From the NCBI RefSeq assembly GCF_030272615.1, contig NC_081410.1, positions 145,442,349 to 145,506,348 of the forward strand: a DNA stretch of 64,000 nt, read 5' to 3'. Source of the DNA: Cryptomeria japonica (lineage: Eukaryota > Streptophyta > Pinopsida > Cupressales > Cupressaceae). The notes beneath the pieces were generated by a model. That model saw nothing but the letters and a program-made list of their open reading frames with translations. It was not told where the DNA came from and searched no databases. Shown here piece after piece: positions 45,218 through 56,861 of this stretch. Every line of letters starts with the position of its first letter. The first letter of the stretch is position 1. The position numbers and the translations under genes are program-made.

Positions 45218-46714
45218 TATTAGGAAAGTGAAGTGTGGAAAATGCCTTCCAAATGTTAATTTTTAGAGGAGAGAAGCAGTAATGTGTTTCAATTCAAATT
45301 ACACAAATTAAGATACTCAACATAGAATAAAATAGGAACAACACGAAAGAACACAATCACAAAAATGTACAACAGATTTCACATGGGAAAACCCTTACGA
45401 GTGAAAATTCCCACACTCCAAAGCAACTATCTCTTGTATTACAATAACAAACAATTTAAATACAAGTTACAGATACATGCTCTAATCCAGTCTCAATTCA
45501 GGCAACATTCTAGAAGATTAACTTCACAATCGGTTTCACCATTCTTTTGTTACAGAATCACCAATCAATTTCCTCAACTTCTTTTCACAATGACAAGAAC
45601 AAGTCTCTCATCACACAAGTTTGCAACCTTATGCAATCCAACATCAACATCTCCAACCATCTTTCAGACATTAAAACATTTCTATGCAAAAATGGTTTGT
45701 TTCAATTACTAACTGTCGAACTTCCTCAAATTGTCAATAACATGACATGTTATTCACTATCGATTCAACTTCCTCTGAGTCATTCCAGTTTCTACATATC
45801 ATCTGTAGACAACTCATCAAGTTGATATTCACATTTGATTGTGGTTCCCACCTTAATAGCTTTCAGCTCAGTTTATCAGTGAAGTCACTTTAACACTGTG
45901 CCAATTAGCCCGCACTACCTCTCAGGAACCATTGTTCATCATGCGGGGTAACAAGGAGAGCGACTTTCCTTTCCTTCTTGTTATCCCACAACATCACCAT
46001 ACGACCATTGTATATAATGTGGGGTAACAAGAATAATATTGTCTTCATCCTTTGTCCTTAACCCGCACACTCTCTTAATGAGCTCTTAGAGTTACGAGAG
46101 ATAACAGGGAAGACAACTTCCTTGCTTTCTCTTATCTCACAACAACACTATTTGACTAATGTTCATCGTGATAACAGGAAGAACCTTCCCTATGCACTTG
46201 TCTTTACCCTGTACTCCACCTTTGTTCATTAGACAACCCATGTGGACTAGCAAGAAAGACACACACCACCCCTCTTCAGTTATCCTGCATGCTTCCTTAT
46301 CAAGCTCTTAAAGCCATGCAGGGTAATGGTAAAGACTAAAGTTTTCCACTGTTTGTTATCCCACAAGCCCTCTTTCTTGACCATTAGATTCATACGGGAT
46401 AGTGGGGGGAAAATTAAGTCACCTACCTTTCATTATCCTGCGACCCTTATTCAATGCGTCTTGTTGAGCTGCTAGGTAAAATAGGAAAGGTTAAGTTTCC
46501 TTTCCCCGTTATCCCACAATGCTTTGCACATTTTTCTCCTACTAGCAGGTGTATAACATAAAGGTTGTTAAACTACTTTGTCAATAACATGAAGGTTATT
46601 CTATTACCTTTTATCAATAAAATGAAATTTATTAACATTGAACTGTTGATTCAGAAACCAAAAGCCATTTGTTCAAGATTTCAACCAGTAAGTTTGAGAC
46701 ACCCATTCTCAACA
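45218..46714 (-). repeat. Cop-3 5' LTR, full length
   Basis: Minus strand TGTTGAGAATGGG (from 46714) to CCTAATA (45218, original CCTAACA), 1,497 bases. Tandemly related GTGGGATAACAAG-type units are scattered in U3. ATTTG at 46715-46719 is the expected right target duplication; its partner is lost. Confidence 0.85.
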
Positions 46715-46764
46715 ATTTGGATCACCTTTTATTGTTACTTCAACTACATTGTAAGGAAATTTGA
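46715..46764. other. Short unassigned spacer between Cop-3 and Cop-4
   Basis: Fifty bases that match neither element clearly. No gene. Confidence 0.5.
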
Positions 46765-47416
46765 TACATTGATGCCATGAATGTTATCTCTGACTTTCCA
46801 TGTGATTCTCCAAATTCGATCAACTCAAATATAGAAAGTTTTCCAACCAATACATCTCTTGTCACTATAGTTACAATCTACATTTCATCAATAGCGGCAA
46901 CCTTATGTTTATATAAGAAGGAGGCAAAGATCTCAACACCTTAGCAACAATCTCATCTTCTTCAATCTTTCCATCGGTAGATCTGATACCAAGGACAAGC
47001 TCATTCACCTTAGCCATGTATGAATGTATGTTCTCATCATCTCCCATCTTCAATGTCTTGTACTTTCCTTTTAAACTATGCAACTTAGCAACTTTCACTT
47101 GATTATCACCTTCATAAAGGATCTCAAGCTTCTCCCAGATCTCATGTGCGGTCTGAAGTTCCATAACATTTGTCATTTTAGAATAAGTGAGGGCACTGAG
47201 TAATGCTTCCTTCACTCTAATGTTATATTCATTTTCTGCAAGCTCATCAGGAATGGATGGTCCATTCTGAGGAATAACATAGGCATTCTTATTAATCATC
47301 CAATAACATTCTCCAATACATTTCAAATGCACCTCCATTCATCTCTTCCATATAGTGTAGTTGCTTCCATCAAACCTCAGACTATCCTTCTTGAAAAGAA
47401 TACCTTGAGCTACCAT
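46765..47416 (-). pseudogene. Cop-4: gag fragment of a copia element, minus strand
   Basis: Starts at ATG 47416 (minus). A TGA at 47339-47341 follows 25 codons later, then the frame resumes at ATG 47338 and runs through ALTYSKMTNVMELQTAHEIW and LKMGDDENIHSYMAKVNELV, the copia gag core. It is very close to the Cop-5 gag at 58749-59156, including the same TGA. It ends near 46765; the rest of the element is absent. It lies directly downstream of the Cop-5 3' LTR with its own primer site. Confidence 0.85.
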
Positions 47417-47458
47417 TTCGGATCTCCTCAAGTGATTAAGCTTCTACCAGAGGATCTA

Positions 47459-47470
47459 GCTTTGATACCA
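47459..47470 (-). promoter_or_regulatory. Primer binding site downstream of the Cop-5 3' LTR
   Basis: Minus strand TGGTATCAAAGC, one base from the tRNA-iMet site. It proves that the LTR at 47473-49683 is followed by a 5'-type internal region. Confidence 0.87.
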
Positions 47471-47596
47471 ATTGTTAGCAGCAATCAAGAAGGAAGATTG
47501 AGAGGGAGGGTGAATCCGTCTTCACCAGATCAAAGCAAATTAAATTCCAAAACATAAATTGATAAACTATAGTAACAGATAGATAAGCAAATTAAT

Positions 47597-47601
47597 AGCA
47601 C
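47597..47601. repeat. Left target duplication of the solo LTR (AGCAC)
   Basis: Perfect match to 48551-48555. The Cop-5 5' LTR shows one uninterrupted copy of the site region at about 59535-59545. Confidence 0.93.
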
Positions 47602-48550
47602 TGAAGAGGATAAAATCATACAAAGTGAGATTAGATGGTTAGAAATCCAAAAAAACATTCAAATTGCAAACAAAGCCATTTTATACCTTGCAAGCTATCA
47701 TCTCCCTCAGATTGAGCTTGATGAAGTGAAGGCGACCCTTGATGATGCTCCATTTGATGTGCTCCTTTGATTGATTTGGATGTGGATTGATCTCCTTTGT
47801 GCTCAACAAGATAGATTGATGGATTGGATTTGGATTGAAATATTAAGGATGGATAGATTTGATAAAGGATTATGAAGAGAATGTGATTGGAGGAGAATTT
47901 GACAACATAAGGATAAAAGAATGGAAGACCCTTAGTGAGGAAATGATCATCCAACTTATAGATTGGAGGAGGCCAAGGAAGGGCCAAGATTGATTTCCTT
48001 ATGGAGGGTTGAGATTGATTTGAGATAGAAAGCATGGATCAAGGGTGCCTTGGGAAAATAAAGAGGAATATAAAATTCCTTGGAAAAAGGGGGGAGAAAT
48101 TCAAATTTCAAACATGAGGAATTAAAAATTCCAAAATAAGGATGCATTGAGGGATTCAAAGAAATTTGAATTTCTTTGAGAGACTCAATGTTGATGTGAC
48201 ATGAGTGGGAATTAAAAATTGAGGAATAATGATAACCATGATTATGAGAGATTCTAGAAGGATTAATTAGGCTAATGAGATTAGGAAAAGTGATTTGTAG
48301 GAATCACATGAATAGGTTAATTAATCAAAATTAATTAACTGAGTGGGTTTAGAGGAAATAATTATTGGAGGGGATTGTAGAAGAATAGGGGAATAATTAA
48401 TTTATTTGATAAATTATTTATTGGACAATAGTGACTGGATTAATTAAATTAGATTTAATTAATACTTAGAAGAATAAGGACAACACAATTAAGTCAATTA
48501 ATTATGTTGACAGGCTTAAATTAATTAAATATTAATTTTAGGTGTCTACA
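47602..48550 (-). mobile_element. Solo Tat-like gypsy LTR inside the Cop-5 3' LTR
   Basis: On the minus strand it starts TGTAGACACCTAAAATTAAT and ends CCTCTTCA, 949 bases, with TG...CA ends and a perfect 5-bp duplication. The start matches the LTR starts at 3440 and 15089. It contains AT-rich palindromes (48315-48339, 48388-48423, 48439-48463) and a TATAAAA (minus) at 47679-47685. No coding sequence. Confidence 0.92.
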
Positions 48551-48555
48551 AGCAC
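48551..48555. repeat. Right target duplication of the solo LTR (AGCAC)
   Basis: Perfect match to 47597-47601. Confidence 0.93.
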
Positions 48556-49683
48556 AACACATAACACCAATATTTTGGCATGGAAAACATGGTTAAGGGA
48601 AAAACCATGATGGGAACCTACCCACAATAAGATGATACTCTATATTAGTATGTGAAAATATTACAATGGGGAATGCACATGCATTTAGGCACATTGCCTA
48701 GAGATCACTACTCAAAAAATATATGCTCAGAAGGATATAACCCTCAGGGAAGTCTCACTGACTAACAATATGATTTGGACTACAATCGGGAAGAAATGAA
48801 CTACAATGATACCATCTACAAATGCCTGATGATAGTTTCGATTAAGCATAGTTGTTTGGTCTGCAACACCAAACACACCTCAACACTTCACTAAATGATA
48901 TATTCTTGCTCACACATTTACCTCTCTCTGATAATGCAGACATAATATCCACACCTAAATTACATAAGTATATCACTTATATATACAAATCATCAACCTT
49001 TATAACAAGATCGGTTAAACCCTCAACCCTCAACACATAATTAGAAAAATTACATTACATGATACAAAGATCAACCACCAGACCAATAGTATGATCTAGA
49101 TTATATAGCATGGACCTAATTCAAATTTCCAAACAATTACATCCACCGAAAATCCTGCCAATATCAACTGTAACACGCTACACCACCAGAAATACTACAT
49201 AACACGCAAATCATCACCAGTTCATAGAAATCACCAAAAACTTGCACAACAATCAATGCGGGTCACCAAAACAAATAGGACACAACTAGGAAACACTAGC
49301 AAGAACATTAGAATCATCTGGAATAGTTGCACCAATACCTCTTTTCAAATCTTCATCGGTCAATGTCTCAAAGCTCAAGAACACAACCAATCAGCAACTG
49401 TCACGAGGAAAGATAACTTACGGAGCACCAAATCATGAACCATCTGAAATAAAGATACACAAGATCATCCCAAAAATAATCCAAATTCTCATCACAAGAT
49501 CTTATCACACCAGGAATATACTGGAGGAAATATCGAATTCTATAAAACAGTGATCAGCACAACCAAACTACAAAACCGGACCAAAAACTCTTCTCGAACT
49601 CACCGCAATAACTCACAGGAATATGTTGACATCAATGACAACAACATATCCTAGCAGCAGCAATTAATAAACCAAATCCAACA

Positions 49684-49979
49684 ATCTCCCCCTTTGTCAT
49701 TGCTGGCAACATATGAATGTGAAAAATAGTCAATGCAAAGAAAGAAGATATCACCAACAAACTCATCCTAAGATAAAGATAGATAAATTAGTTTTTCACA
49801 TTATCTCTCTCCCCCTTTGACAGCAATGCCAAAGCTCACCAAAATAGAAAACCAAACACGAATCTCTCTTCCCCTGGGATATACAACCAAATCAACAAAC
49901 TACTCCAGCAGAGGAGCAACACCAACTCATCAATCCAGATAAAAGAATAAGGCTTTGAATTCCACCAGATCGATGCAAC
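49684..49979 (-). promoter_or_regulatory. Cop-5 3' non-coding region with two polypurine tracts
   Basis: LTR-proximal tract (minus) AAAGGGGGAGAT at 49684-49695; an upstream tract AAAGGGGGAGAGAG near 49805-49818, preceded by GGCATTG (minus, 49824-49830). The partner before the proximal tract is CAATGAC, one base from CAATGCC. Confidence 0.8.
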
Positions 49980-50425
49980 TCAATGCATATAGTTCTCATA
50001 AGGAGGGATGGATGCCCCTAACTTGTCTCTCAAATAGACAAATGTATCTATAGGCAACGACTTAGTGAAAATATCAATAATTTGTTCCTTTATAGATACA
50101 TATTCCAGCTTCACCTTTTGTTCACCGACTTTCTCTCTCAAGTAATTATAATTGATTGATATATGCTTAGTTTTTTAAAGTTGCACCAGATTCTTAGACA
50201 TGTTTATAGCACTGGAATTATCATAGTATATAACAGTAAGCTCATCATAAATAACTCGGATATGTTTCAATATTTGCTTCATCCAAACCATCTAAGTGCA
50301 ACTACTAGCAGCAACAATGTACTTAGCTTCAGCAATAGATAAAGATAATGAATCTCTTTTCTTACTAGCCCATGAAACCAACTTCTTACCTAAAAAGAAT
50401 TCTCTACCGGTAGTACTCTTCTAGT
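49980..50425 (-). pseudogene. RNase H (Cop-5)
   Basis: Minus-strand copia RNase H: DADWAGDVDD (about 50455-50425), LGKKLVSWASKKR, IAEAKYIVAASS, YYDNSSAINMSK and the C-terminal IIDIFTKSLP, LRDKLGA. The natural TAG of Cop-2 is changed to a Tyr codon, so the frame would run to TGA at 49980-49982. Two or three TAG/TAA codons interrupt. Confidence 0.85.
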
Positions 50426-51530
50426 CATCAACATCACCTGCCCAATCTGCATCAGTGTAAGCACACAACATGAAATCATCATTCTTTGGATACCATAAAC
50501 CACAATCTTCAGTTCCCTTTAGATATCTGAATATTTTTTTAACAATAGTGACATGACTTTCCTTCGGGTCAGCTTGATATCTAGCAACCATACACACAAC
50601 ATGCATAATGTAAGGCCTAGTCTGAGTAAGATATAATAGTCCACCAACCATAGATATGTACAAACTTTGAATAGCTTTAGGAGTTTCATCATTTTTAGAC
50701 AATTTACAACCAATCACCATAGGAGTTCCAATCGGTTTGGAATAATCTAGACCAAACTTCTTCAGCAATTCATTCACATACTTAGTTTGAGATATAAAGA
50801 TACATTTTCCTGTCTGTGTAATCTGCAAACCTAAGAAAAATTTCATCTCACCAATCATAGACATCTCAAATTCTTTTTTGCATATCACCGAGAAACTTCA
50901 TACTCATATCATCATCACCACCAAAGATAATGTCATCAAAAAAGACTTCAACAATCAAAATTTCATCATTTTCAATCTTAAAGTATAGATTACTATCAGT
51001 AGCACCTTTGATAAATCCCAATTTTAGCAAGTATTTGTCTAATCTAGCATACCAAGCTCTAGGAGCTTGTTTCAATCCATAAAGTGCTTTCTTCAACTTA
51101 CATACCATGTCTCCATCATCTGATAATGAAAATCCATCAGGTTGTTCAATGTAAACTTCTTCTTCTAAATCACCATTCTAAAATGTAGATTTGGCATCCA
51201 TCTGATATACCTTGAAATCTTTATAAGTAACATACGCAAGCAACAATCTAACAGCTTCAATTCTGGCAACCGAAGCAAAAGTTTCTTCATAATGAATCCC
51301 TTCTTGTTGTGAATATCCTTTGCATACCAATCTGGCTTTATTTTTAACTACTTCACCGACTTCATTCAATTTGTTCCTCAAAACCCATTTAGTACAAATA
51401 ACATTTTTATCCTTAGGTCTAGGCACAAGTTCCCAAGTGTTGTTCTTTTCAATCTGATCCAACTATTCTTCCATGGTTCTAATCTAGTTATCATCTTTAC
51501 AGGCTTCAATAACATCTTTAGCTTCAACTT
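50426..51530 (-). pseudogene. Reverse transcriptase (Cop-5)
   Basis: Copia RT: DQIEKNNTWELVPRPKDKNV, KARLVCKGYSQQEG, EETFASVARIEAVRLLLA, DMVCKLKKALYGLKQAPRAW, active site Phe-Phe-Asp-Asp at 50932-50943 (both Asp kept), a shift near 50870, then EFEMSMIGEMKFFLGLQ and YLTQTRP. Stops near 51470 and 51178 are TAG/TAA at Gln positions. Confidence 0.87.
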
Positions 51531-52448
51531 TAAAAATCAAACATATTTATTTTGTAGCTAACCTTCTTCTAGTCATCACACCTTTATTCTTATCACCAAT
51601 AATCTGATTCTCATAATGATTCATTAATCTTACATACCTCGGAGTCTTTTGATTGTTCTGATTTTCAAACTTAGGATCTTGAAGATCTTAACTAAAAGCA
51701 GCAACAGTCTCTGTCTCGACCAGATCATTCTGCTTAGGCTCTTTAGGCTAAATAGGAGCTAAAACAACATGTTGACCTTCATCATAAGCTCTGATCTCCT
51801 TCCCAAGGTTTTCATCCACCTTCACACTTGCACTCTCAACTATCTTTCTCAGTCTCTTATTATAGCACCGGTAGGATTTGCTAATTGTAGAATATCCCAA
51901 AAAGATACCTTCATCATTTCTAGCATCAAAATTTCGGATATCCTCATCTCTCTTGATATAGCATTTTCTACCAAAAACTTTGAAATAATTCACAGTAGGA
52001 ACATGACCAAACAAAATCTCATAAGGATTCTTACCGATATCACCTTTGATATGAACTCTATTGAATGTATAGACAGCAGTGCTAATAGCTTCTCTCCAGT
52101 ACACCTTTAGAACATTTCCTTCAATCAACATAGTTCTTATAGCATCTAAAATGGTATGGTTCTTCCTCTCAACAATCCCATTCTAATATGGGGTCCTAGG
52201 ATCAGATAGTTGTCTTTTGATTCTATGCATCTCACATAAAGAATTGAACTCACTGGAACATAATTCTCCACCTCTATCAAATCCCAAACATTTCAACTTC
52301 AATATGGACTTAGTTTCAACTTTAGCTTTGAATATCTTGAACTTCTCAAATGATTCTGATTTTTCCTTCAAAAAGACAACCCACATCATTTTGGAATAAT
52401 TATCAATTAGCAGCATAAAGTATCTATCACCCTGCACACTTCTAAAAT
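51531..52448 (-). pseudogene. Integrase core and C-terminus (Cop-5), 3' of the Chr-1 insertion
   Basis: Minus strand from 52448: QGDRYFMLLIDNYSKMMW (the first Asp kept, the next Asp now Asn), GFDRGGELCSSEF (second Asp kept), ERKNHTILDA (Glu kept), then FGRKCYIKRDEDI, DEGIFLGYS and the CYNKRLRKIVES block. The N-terminal zinc region lies across the inserted element at 57650-57889. Confidence 0.86.
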
Positions 52449-52453
52449 TTTGT
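52449..52453. repeat. Left target duplication of Chr-1 (TTTGT)
   Basis: Perfect match with 57645-57649; both lie in the Cop-5 integrase gene. Confidence 0.92.
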
Positions 52454-53238
52454 TGCAATAACCGGCTAGGAGGGACCTCAAAGAGATCAGTCGAGACCAG
52501 TCGGCAAGAGTAAACACAATGGAAACATAAGGACATGATGGATGCAATGCAAAATAGATTGAATTATATCATGAAAACTGATTACAACCAACCGGTAACA
52601 ACCGGGTTACTGTAACCAGCTCACAGGCCTGCTAAAACAAGCTCAAAATATAGAACAGGTCACAATCAGGACCTCAAATCTTAAGATCTATCTTCCAAGT
52701 TATATCTAACTTCTTCCTTTCATTCTAATGCACTATTACAATGATTTATATGATCCAAGGGGATCCGATCGGCCCAAAAAGGGATTGAAACCCGAAGAGA
52801 AAGACCTAAGGTGTAAAAGCAACAAGGTCAACCTTCACCAAAGAAATTCTCCCAAAAAATTCAAAGGATGAAGTGAGAATAAAAGGGAAGGTCAGCCATA
52901 TGCCAAGGAACATCATAATCGACACTCAAGGCTCCGCAAGCTACGAAAAGGGATCTTGTAGATCACCAATGCAAATAGGTCCAAGCAACTGGTAACAGAA
53001 AACTATCTCAAAAACCAGTAGCGATAACTTGTCAAAAAATGATCCAAATGCTCCATGGTTTGGGAATAAGGAAGATGATCAAATATTCAAGCAAAATCCA
53101 ACTCCATAGGTTTTGGTTAGCCAAATCCGGGACATATAGAAAGAAATGTTGAAACTGCAAACAGAAAGTAAAATAGAATGAAAATATTTTTGGTTGATGC
53201 AAGATTGCTATGAACTGGGGATGCTCCTACATCCAACA
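52454..53238 (-). repeat. Chr-1 3' LTR
   Basis: Minus strand TGTTGGATGTAGGAGC at 53238 to GTTATTGCA at 52454. Aligns with 56862-57644. Confidence 0.9.
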
Positions 53239-53265
53239 TCCAAGGCTATTGAAAAAGTGAGCCTC

Positions 53266-53790
53266 TCACTTTGCTGGGGTCAGAGGAAAACCAAGGTAGT
53301 CTACCTCTGCCTGAGAAATCCAAGATGAATCTTCAACTGGTATGCCTTTCCACTTCACAAGATATTCCTTGTACTGGCTGCTTCGAGTACTACGCTCAAT
53401 CCTACTATCCAAAATGTCTTCAATCTGATCAAGTTTCTTCTGGGGTAGCTATTTCTCCAAGTCTGCAATACTATCCTCATTGAATTCTGGTTCATGATAC
53501 TAATGTAGGTCTGCAATATTGAATATAGATGAAATACTCAAATCATCCAGTAACTCCACTTCATATGCATTTCTAGAACTGAATTTTCTCAAGATCTTAC
53601 AAGGTCCAAACTTTCTCATCTACAACTTGTTATAAGTTCCAATCAAGAATCTTTCTTTTCTTAGATACTCCATCACTTCATCACCAACTTCAAATTACTT
53701 GTCTTCTCTTCTCATCTGCTTTCTCCTTATACTTGATGTTCATGTCCTCCAAATGTTGCTTAACCTAAATTTGTAAGTCCATCATGAGAT
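53266..53790 (-). pseudogene. Integrase C-terminus and chromodomain (Chr-1)
   Basis: Minus strand. The GPY/F-type part reads RKFGPCKILRKFSSRNAYEV (about 53610-53555). The chromodomain follows at 53420-53300: QIEDILDSR, then the YKEYLVKWKG block and SSWISQAEV. Chromodomains direct integration toward marked chromatin in chromoviruses. Two TAG-type stops lie near 53500 and 53450. Stop TGA at 53266-53268. The catalytic core is absent: the sequence joins RNase H directly near 53790. Confidence 0.87.
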
Positions 53791-54190
53791 CTACAAATTC
53801 TTCTCTTTGATTCAGCTTACTTTGGTTGTTCAAATACTGCAAACCTTGATGATTCATATATGATACAAACTCCTTACGCAACAAGTAATGTCTCCACTTC
53901 TTCAAGGCTTGAACTATGGAATAAAATTCTTGATCATACACTGAATATCTCCTCCATGCATCATTCATTTTCTCACTGAAATAAGCTATTGCTCTCCCTT
54001 CCTAACTCAAGACTGCTCCTATTGTTGTTCCACTTGTATCGTAATCCACTTGAAATAGTTTATTAAAATCTGGTAAAGTTAACATGGGCTTCTTAGTCAC
54101 TTTTTGCTTTAATAGTTTAAAACTTTTGTTTGCTCCGGTGGTCCACTTGAATTCCTTTCGATCTCCCCTCATTGTCTCAATCATAGGGTT
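53791..54190 (-). pseudogene. RNase H (Chr-1)
   Basis: Ty3/gypsy RNase H: FKLLKQKVTKKPMLTLPDF, QVDYDTSGTTIGAVLS (Asp kept), a TAG near 54004, then RRYSVYDQEFYSIVQALKKW (Glu kept) and YLNNQSKLNQR. After this last block the family normally continues into the RNase H end and integrase; here it goes straight to integrase C-terminal sequence. Confidence 0.86.
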
Positions 54191-55220
54191 ACAAATTGAA
54201 CTGAAATTTCAGATGAACTTCTGGTAGAAACTAGCCAATCCATGAAATGATCTTACCTCTCCAATGCTTTCTGGTGTAGGCCACTCAACAATTTCTTTTA
54301 CTTTCTCAGGGTCCATCTTCAAACCATCCGTAGATATCACAAATCCCAAATATACTAACTCCTTCATGAAAGTACACTTCTTAATATTTATCAGCAACTT
54401 TTCTTCTCTCAACCTCTACAAAACTTCTCTCAAATGCAACAAATGCTCCTCTTTGTCTTATTGAAAATCAAAATGTCATTCAAATATACAATAACAAACT
54501 TACCCAAGAATTTCTTCAATACCTCATTCATTAGCCTCATGAAAGTACTCGATGCATTAGTTAACCCAAAAGGCATCACCAACCATTCATACCATCCTTC
54601 ATTTGTCTCAAATGTTGTCTTCCACACATCTCCTTCTCTAATCCTGATCTGATGATATCCACTCTTCAAATCTATCTTTGTAAAGTATTTGGCTCCACTC
54701 AAACAGTCCATTATGCCATCTATCCTAGGGAAAGGAAACCAGTATTTCATTGTGATCTTGTTTATTGTTCTGGAATTAGTACACATCCTCCATTCTCCAT
54801 TATTCTTAGGTGCTAATACTATTGGTACTGCACAAGGGCTCATACTTTCTCTGATCAAACCTCTCTTCAACGGCTCCTGCACTTGTCTATTCAACTCTTC
54901 ATTCTCTGCTAGTGTCATCCAGTGTGAAGCTTTGTTAGGAAAACTAGCTCCAAGAATCAGGTCCATACAATGACCGATACTTCTTACTGGTGGTAATCCA
55001 TTAGGCACATGATCTGAAATGATGTCTTCATATTTTGTCAACAAATCTTTAATCACTTTCGGTTGTTCTTCTTCATGCTCTGGATTCTCAGTCTTCTCAG
55101 GAACTAAGGCAAAACACACATTCTCATGTCTCAATCCATCCAAGATTTTCCTTTCATCCACCAAATAGATTCTAGTATTCATACTAACTTCACCCTTCAA
55201 AGGCTCCTCCAAGGGCAACA
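54191..55220 (-). pseudogene. Reverse transcriptase (Chr-1), active site YLND
   Basis: RT in one frame with the protease upstream as far as 54430: [70 protein letters not shown]. The active-site box is Tyr-Leu-Asn-Asp at 54475-54486 in place of Tyr-Leu-Asp-Asp or Phe-Asp-Asp, a single G-to-A change that removes a catalytic Asp. A shift near 54420 leads to the thumb (LINIKKCTFMKELVYLGF). Confidence 0.88.
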
Positions 55221-55692
55221 AGGTTTGCTTCATCCCATTGGCCACAATAGTGTATGTATTTTTCCTCCCATCATATATTGCCTTTCTATCAAACTGCCAA
55301 GGTCTACCCAACAAAAGGTGACAAATATCCATAGGCATAATATCACACAAGACTTCATCATGATAATTCCCAATTTTCAATTTTACCAAACATTCCTCAC
55401 TTACTAACAACTTATGTTCATCCTGAATCCATGCTATCTGATAAGGCTTAGGGTGTTTCAATCTTTCCAAAATCAACTTATTCACCATCTCCTCTAAAAC
55501 AAGGTTATCTAAACTACCACTATCAATAACAACTTTACAGCACTTACCGGATACCTTACATTTGGTCTTGAACAAATTCTTCCTCTGCAAGGGCTCTTCA
55601 TCTATCCCGGTATAACACAAGTCTCTCCTCATCATCATCGGTTCTCCATCTTCCAGTTTGTTATCTAATCTAGTGGGGTTTTCTTCCACCAC
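55221..55692 (-). pseudogene. Aspartic protease (Chr-1)
   Basis: Protease with the active-site block [12 protein letters not shown] (near 55535-55500), Asp-Ser-Gly intact, and the later [18 protein letters not shown] block (55320-55270). It shares a long open frame with RT. The start of this open stretch is at 55692; the frame with gag differs. Confidence 0.87.
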
Positions 55693-56727
55693 TTTTGTTC
55701 TTCTAGTAATCTATGTCTTCTTACACTCAAAAGCACAATGTCCTTCTCCTCCAGACTTATAGCAAGTTCCTCTAAACACTCTCTTGTCTTGTCTTGTGTC
55801 ATCTCTTCCAAAATTATGATTATGATAACCATCAGGTTCTCTTCTCTGGTAGAAAATTCTATCATCTTTCTGGTATGAATTACCTTCTTTGCTCACTTTA
55901 TTATCCTTGTTTTGATCTGTACAGGTACCTCTACCTCCAATATATCCTCTTCCTCCTTAAAATCTTCCTCTAGAAAACTTTCCACCTCTGCCTCTCTACC
56001 TTTTCTCTTGTCTTTTGTTTAGCTTCTCTTCTGCCTTTAGGGCACACTGGTAAGCCTCTTCAACACTATGTAATTTGATCAAACTGAGTTCATCTTGTAT
56101 AGACACCCACAATCCATTCAAATATCTTGTGACTTGTTCAACTTCATCGTCAACATTTTTGGATCTAATATTCAACTTGTAAAATGCTTTAGTGTACTCC
56201 TTCACACTAGATTCCTTCTGTCTCAAATTCTGCAACTTTTGGAACATATTCACTTGATAATGAGTTGGCATAAATTTTGATTTCAACTTGGCAACCATCT
56301 GATCCCATTTCTTGATCTTCTCTTTACCTCTCCTCTATCTATCAACTTTCAAATGCTCTGCATGACCTTTCAACCAGCTACAAACATATTTCACCTTCCT
56401 TTCTTCTACAGTGTTTTCAAAATCAAAATATTTCTCCATCTCAAAGATCCAATCCATCAATTCATTTGAGTCCAACTTTCCATCATATTTTGGTGGGGTA
56501 AAATGAGATTTAGTATTCACTCTACTCAAAACCCTCAAAAACCTTTCCTCATCTAGATCAACCGCCAGTGGGTTTACTTGCTTTGTTGGGGCTTCTTCTC
56601 TTTCATCTTCACTTACATCTTCAATGTGTCAGCCTCTTCTTTGGGTTGTCTCCACGGCTTCCAACTGGGCTACAATTTATCGCAACATTTCCATCACAAC
56701 AGGGTGCATTCCCACATGCTCCACCAT
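55693..56727 (-). pseudogene. Gag (Chr-1)
   Basis: Best start is ATG at 56727 (minus), after the primer site. Core retrotransposon gag domain: FTPPKYDGKLDSNELMDWIF, then FMPTHYQVNMFQKLQNLRQK and the YLNGLW block (56500-56080). A degenerate zinc knuckle CYKSGGEGHCAFEC lies near 55780-55735. Stops near 56680, 56634 and 56335. Gag of this kind with a single knuckle is usual for chromoviruses. Confidence 0.85.
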
Positions 56728-56844
56728 TCCTAGTTCCTCTTCATGTCATCTTTACACCAGTCCTTTGTAGCTGTAGGTCAGATCCACAGTCCACCACCCT
56801 ATAAAAAAACTCTTAGGACAATGCAATCTCTGGAATGAAAGCTC

Positions 56845-56856
56845 ACTCTGATACCA
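56845..56856 (-). promoter_or_regulatory. Primer binding site of Chr-1
   Basis: Minus strand TGGTATCAGAGT, eleven of twelve bases of the tRNA-iMet site, five bases from the LTR end. Confidence 0.87.
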
Positions 56857-56861
56857 CTTGG

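Larger units (their letters stand above)
39928..46714 (-). mobile_element. Cop-3: Ty1/copia element of a separate family, minus strand
   Basis: 5' LTR at 45218-46714, tRNA primer site, gag, protease remnant, integrase, RT, RNase H, polypurine tract, and a 3' LTR (39928-41070) that lacks about 350 bases at its outer end. LTR and protein sequences differ clearly from Cop-1, 2 and 5. Confidence 0.88.
47473..49683 (-). repeat. Cop-5 3' LTR, also 5' LTR for Cop-4, interrupted
   Basis: Minus strand TGTTGGATTTGG at 49683 to GATTGCTGCTAACA at 47473. It contains the solo gypsy LTR and its 5-bp duplication; removing these leaves 1,257 bases. A polypurine tract precedes it and a primer site follows, so it is shared by two internal regions. 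Confidence 0.9.

Noticed and set aside
47631-48035. 134-codon open frame on the minus strand
   Set aside because: It falls wholly within the solo gypsy LTR (47602-48550) and has no coding motif.
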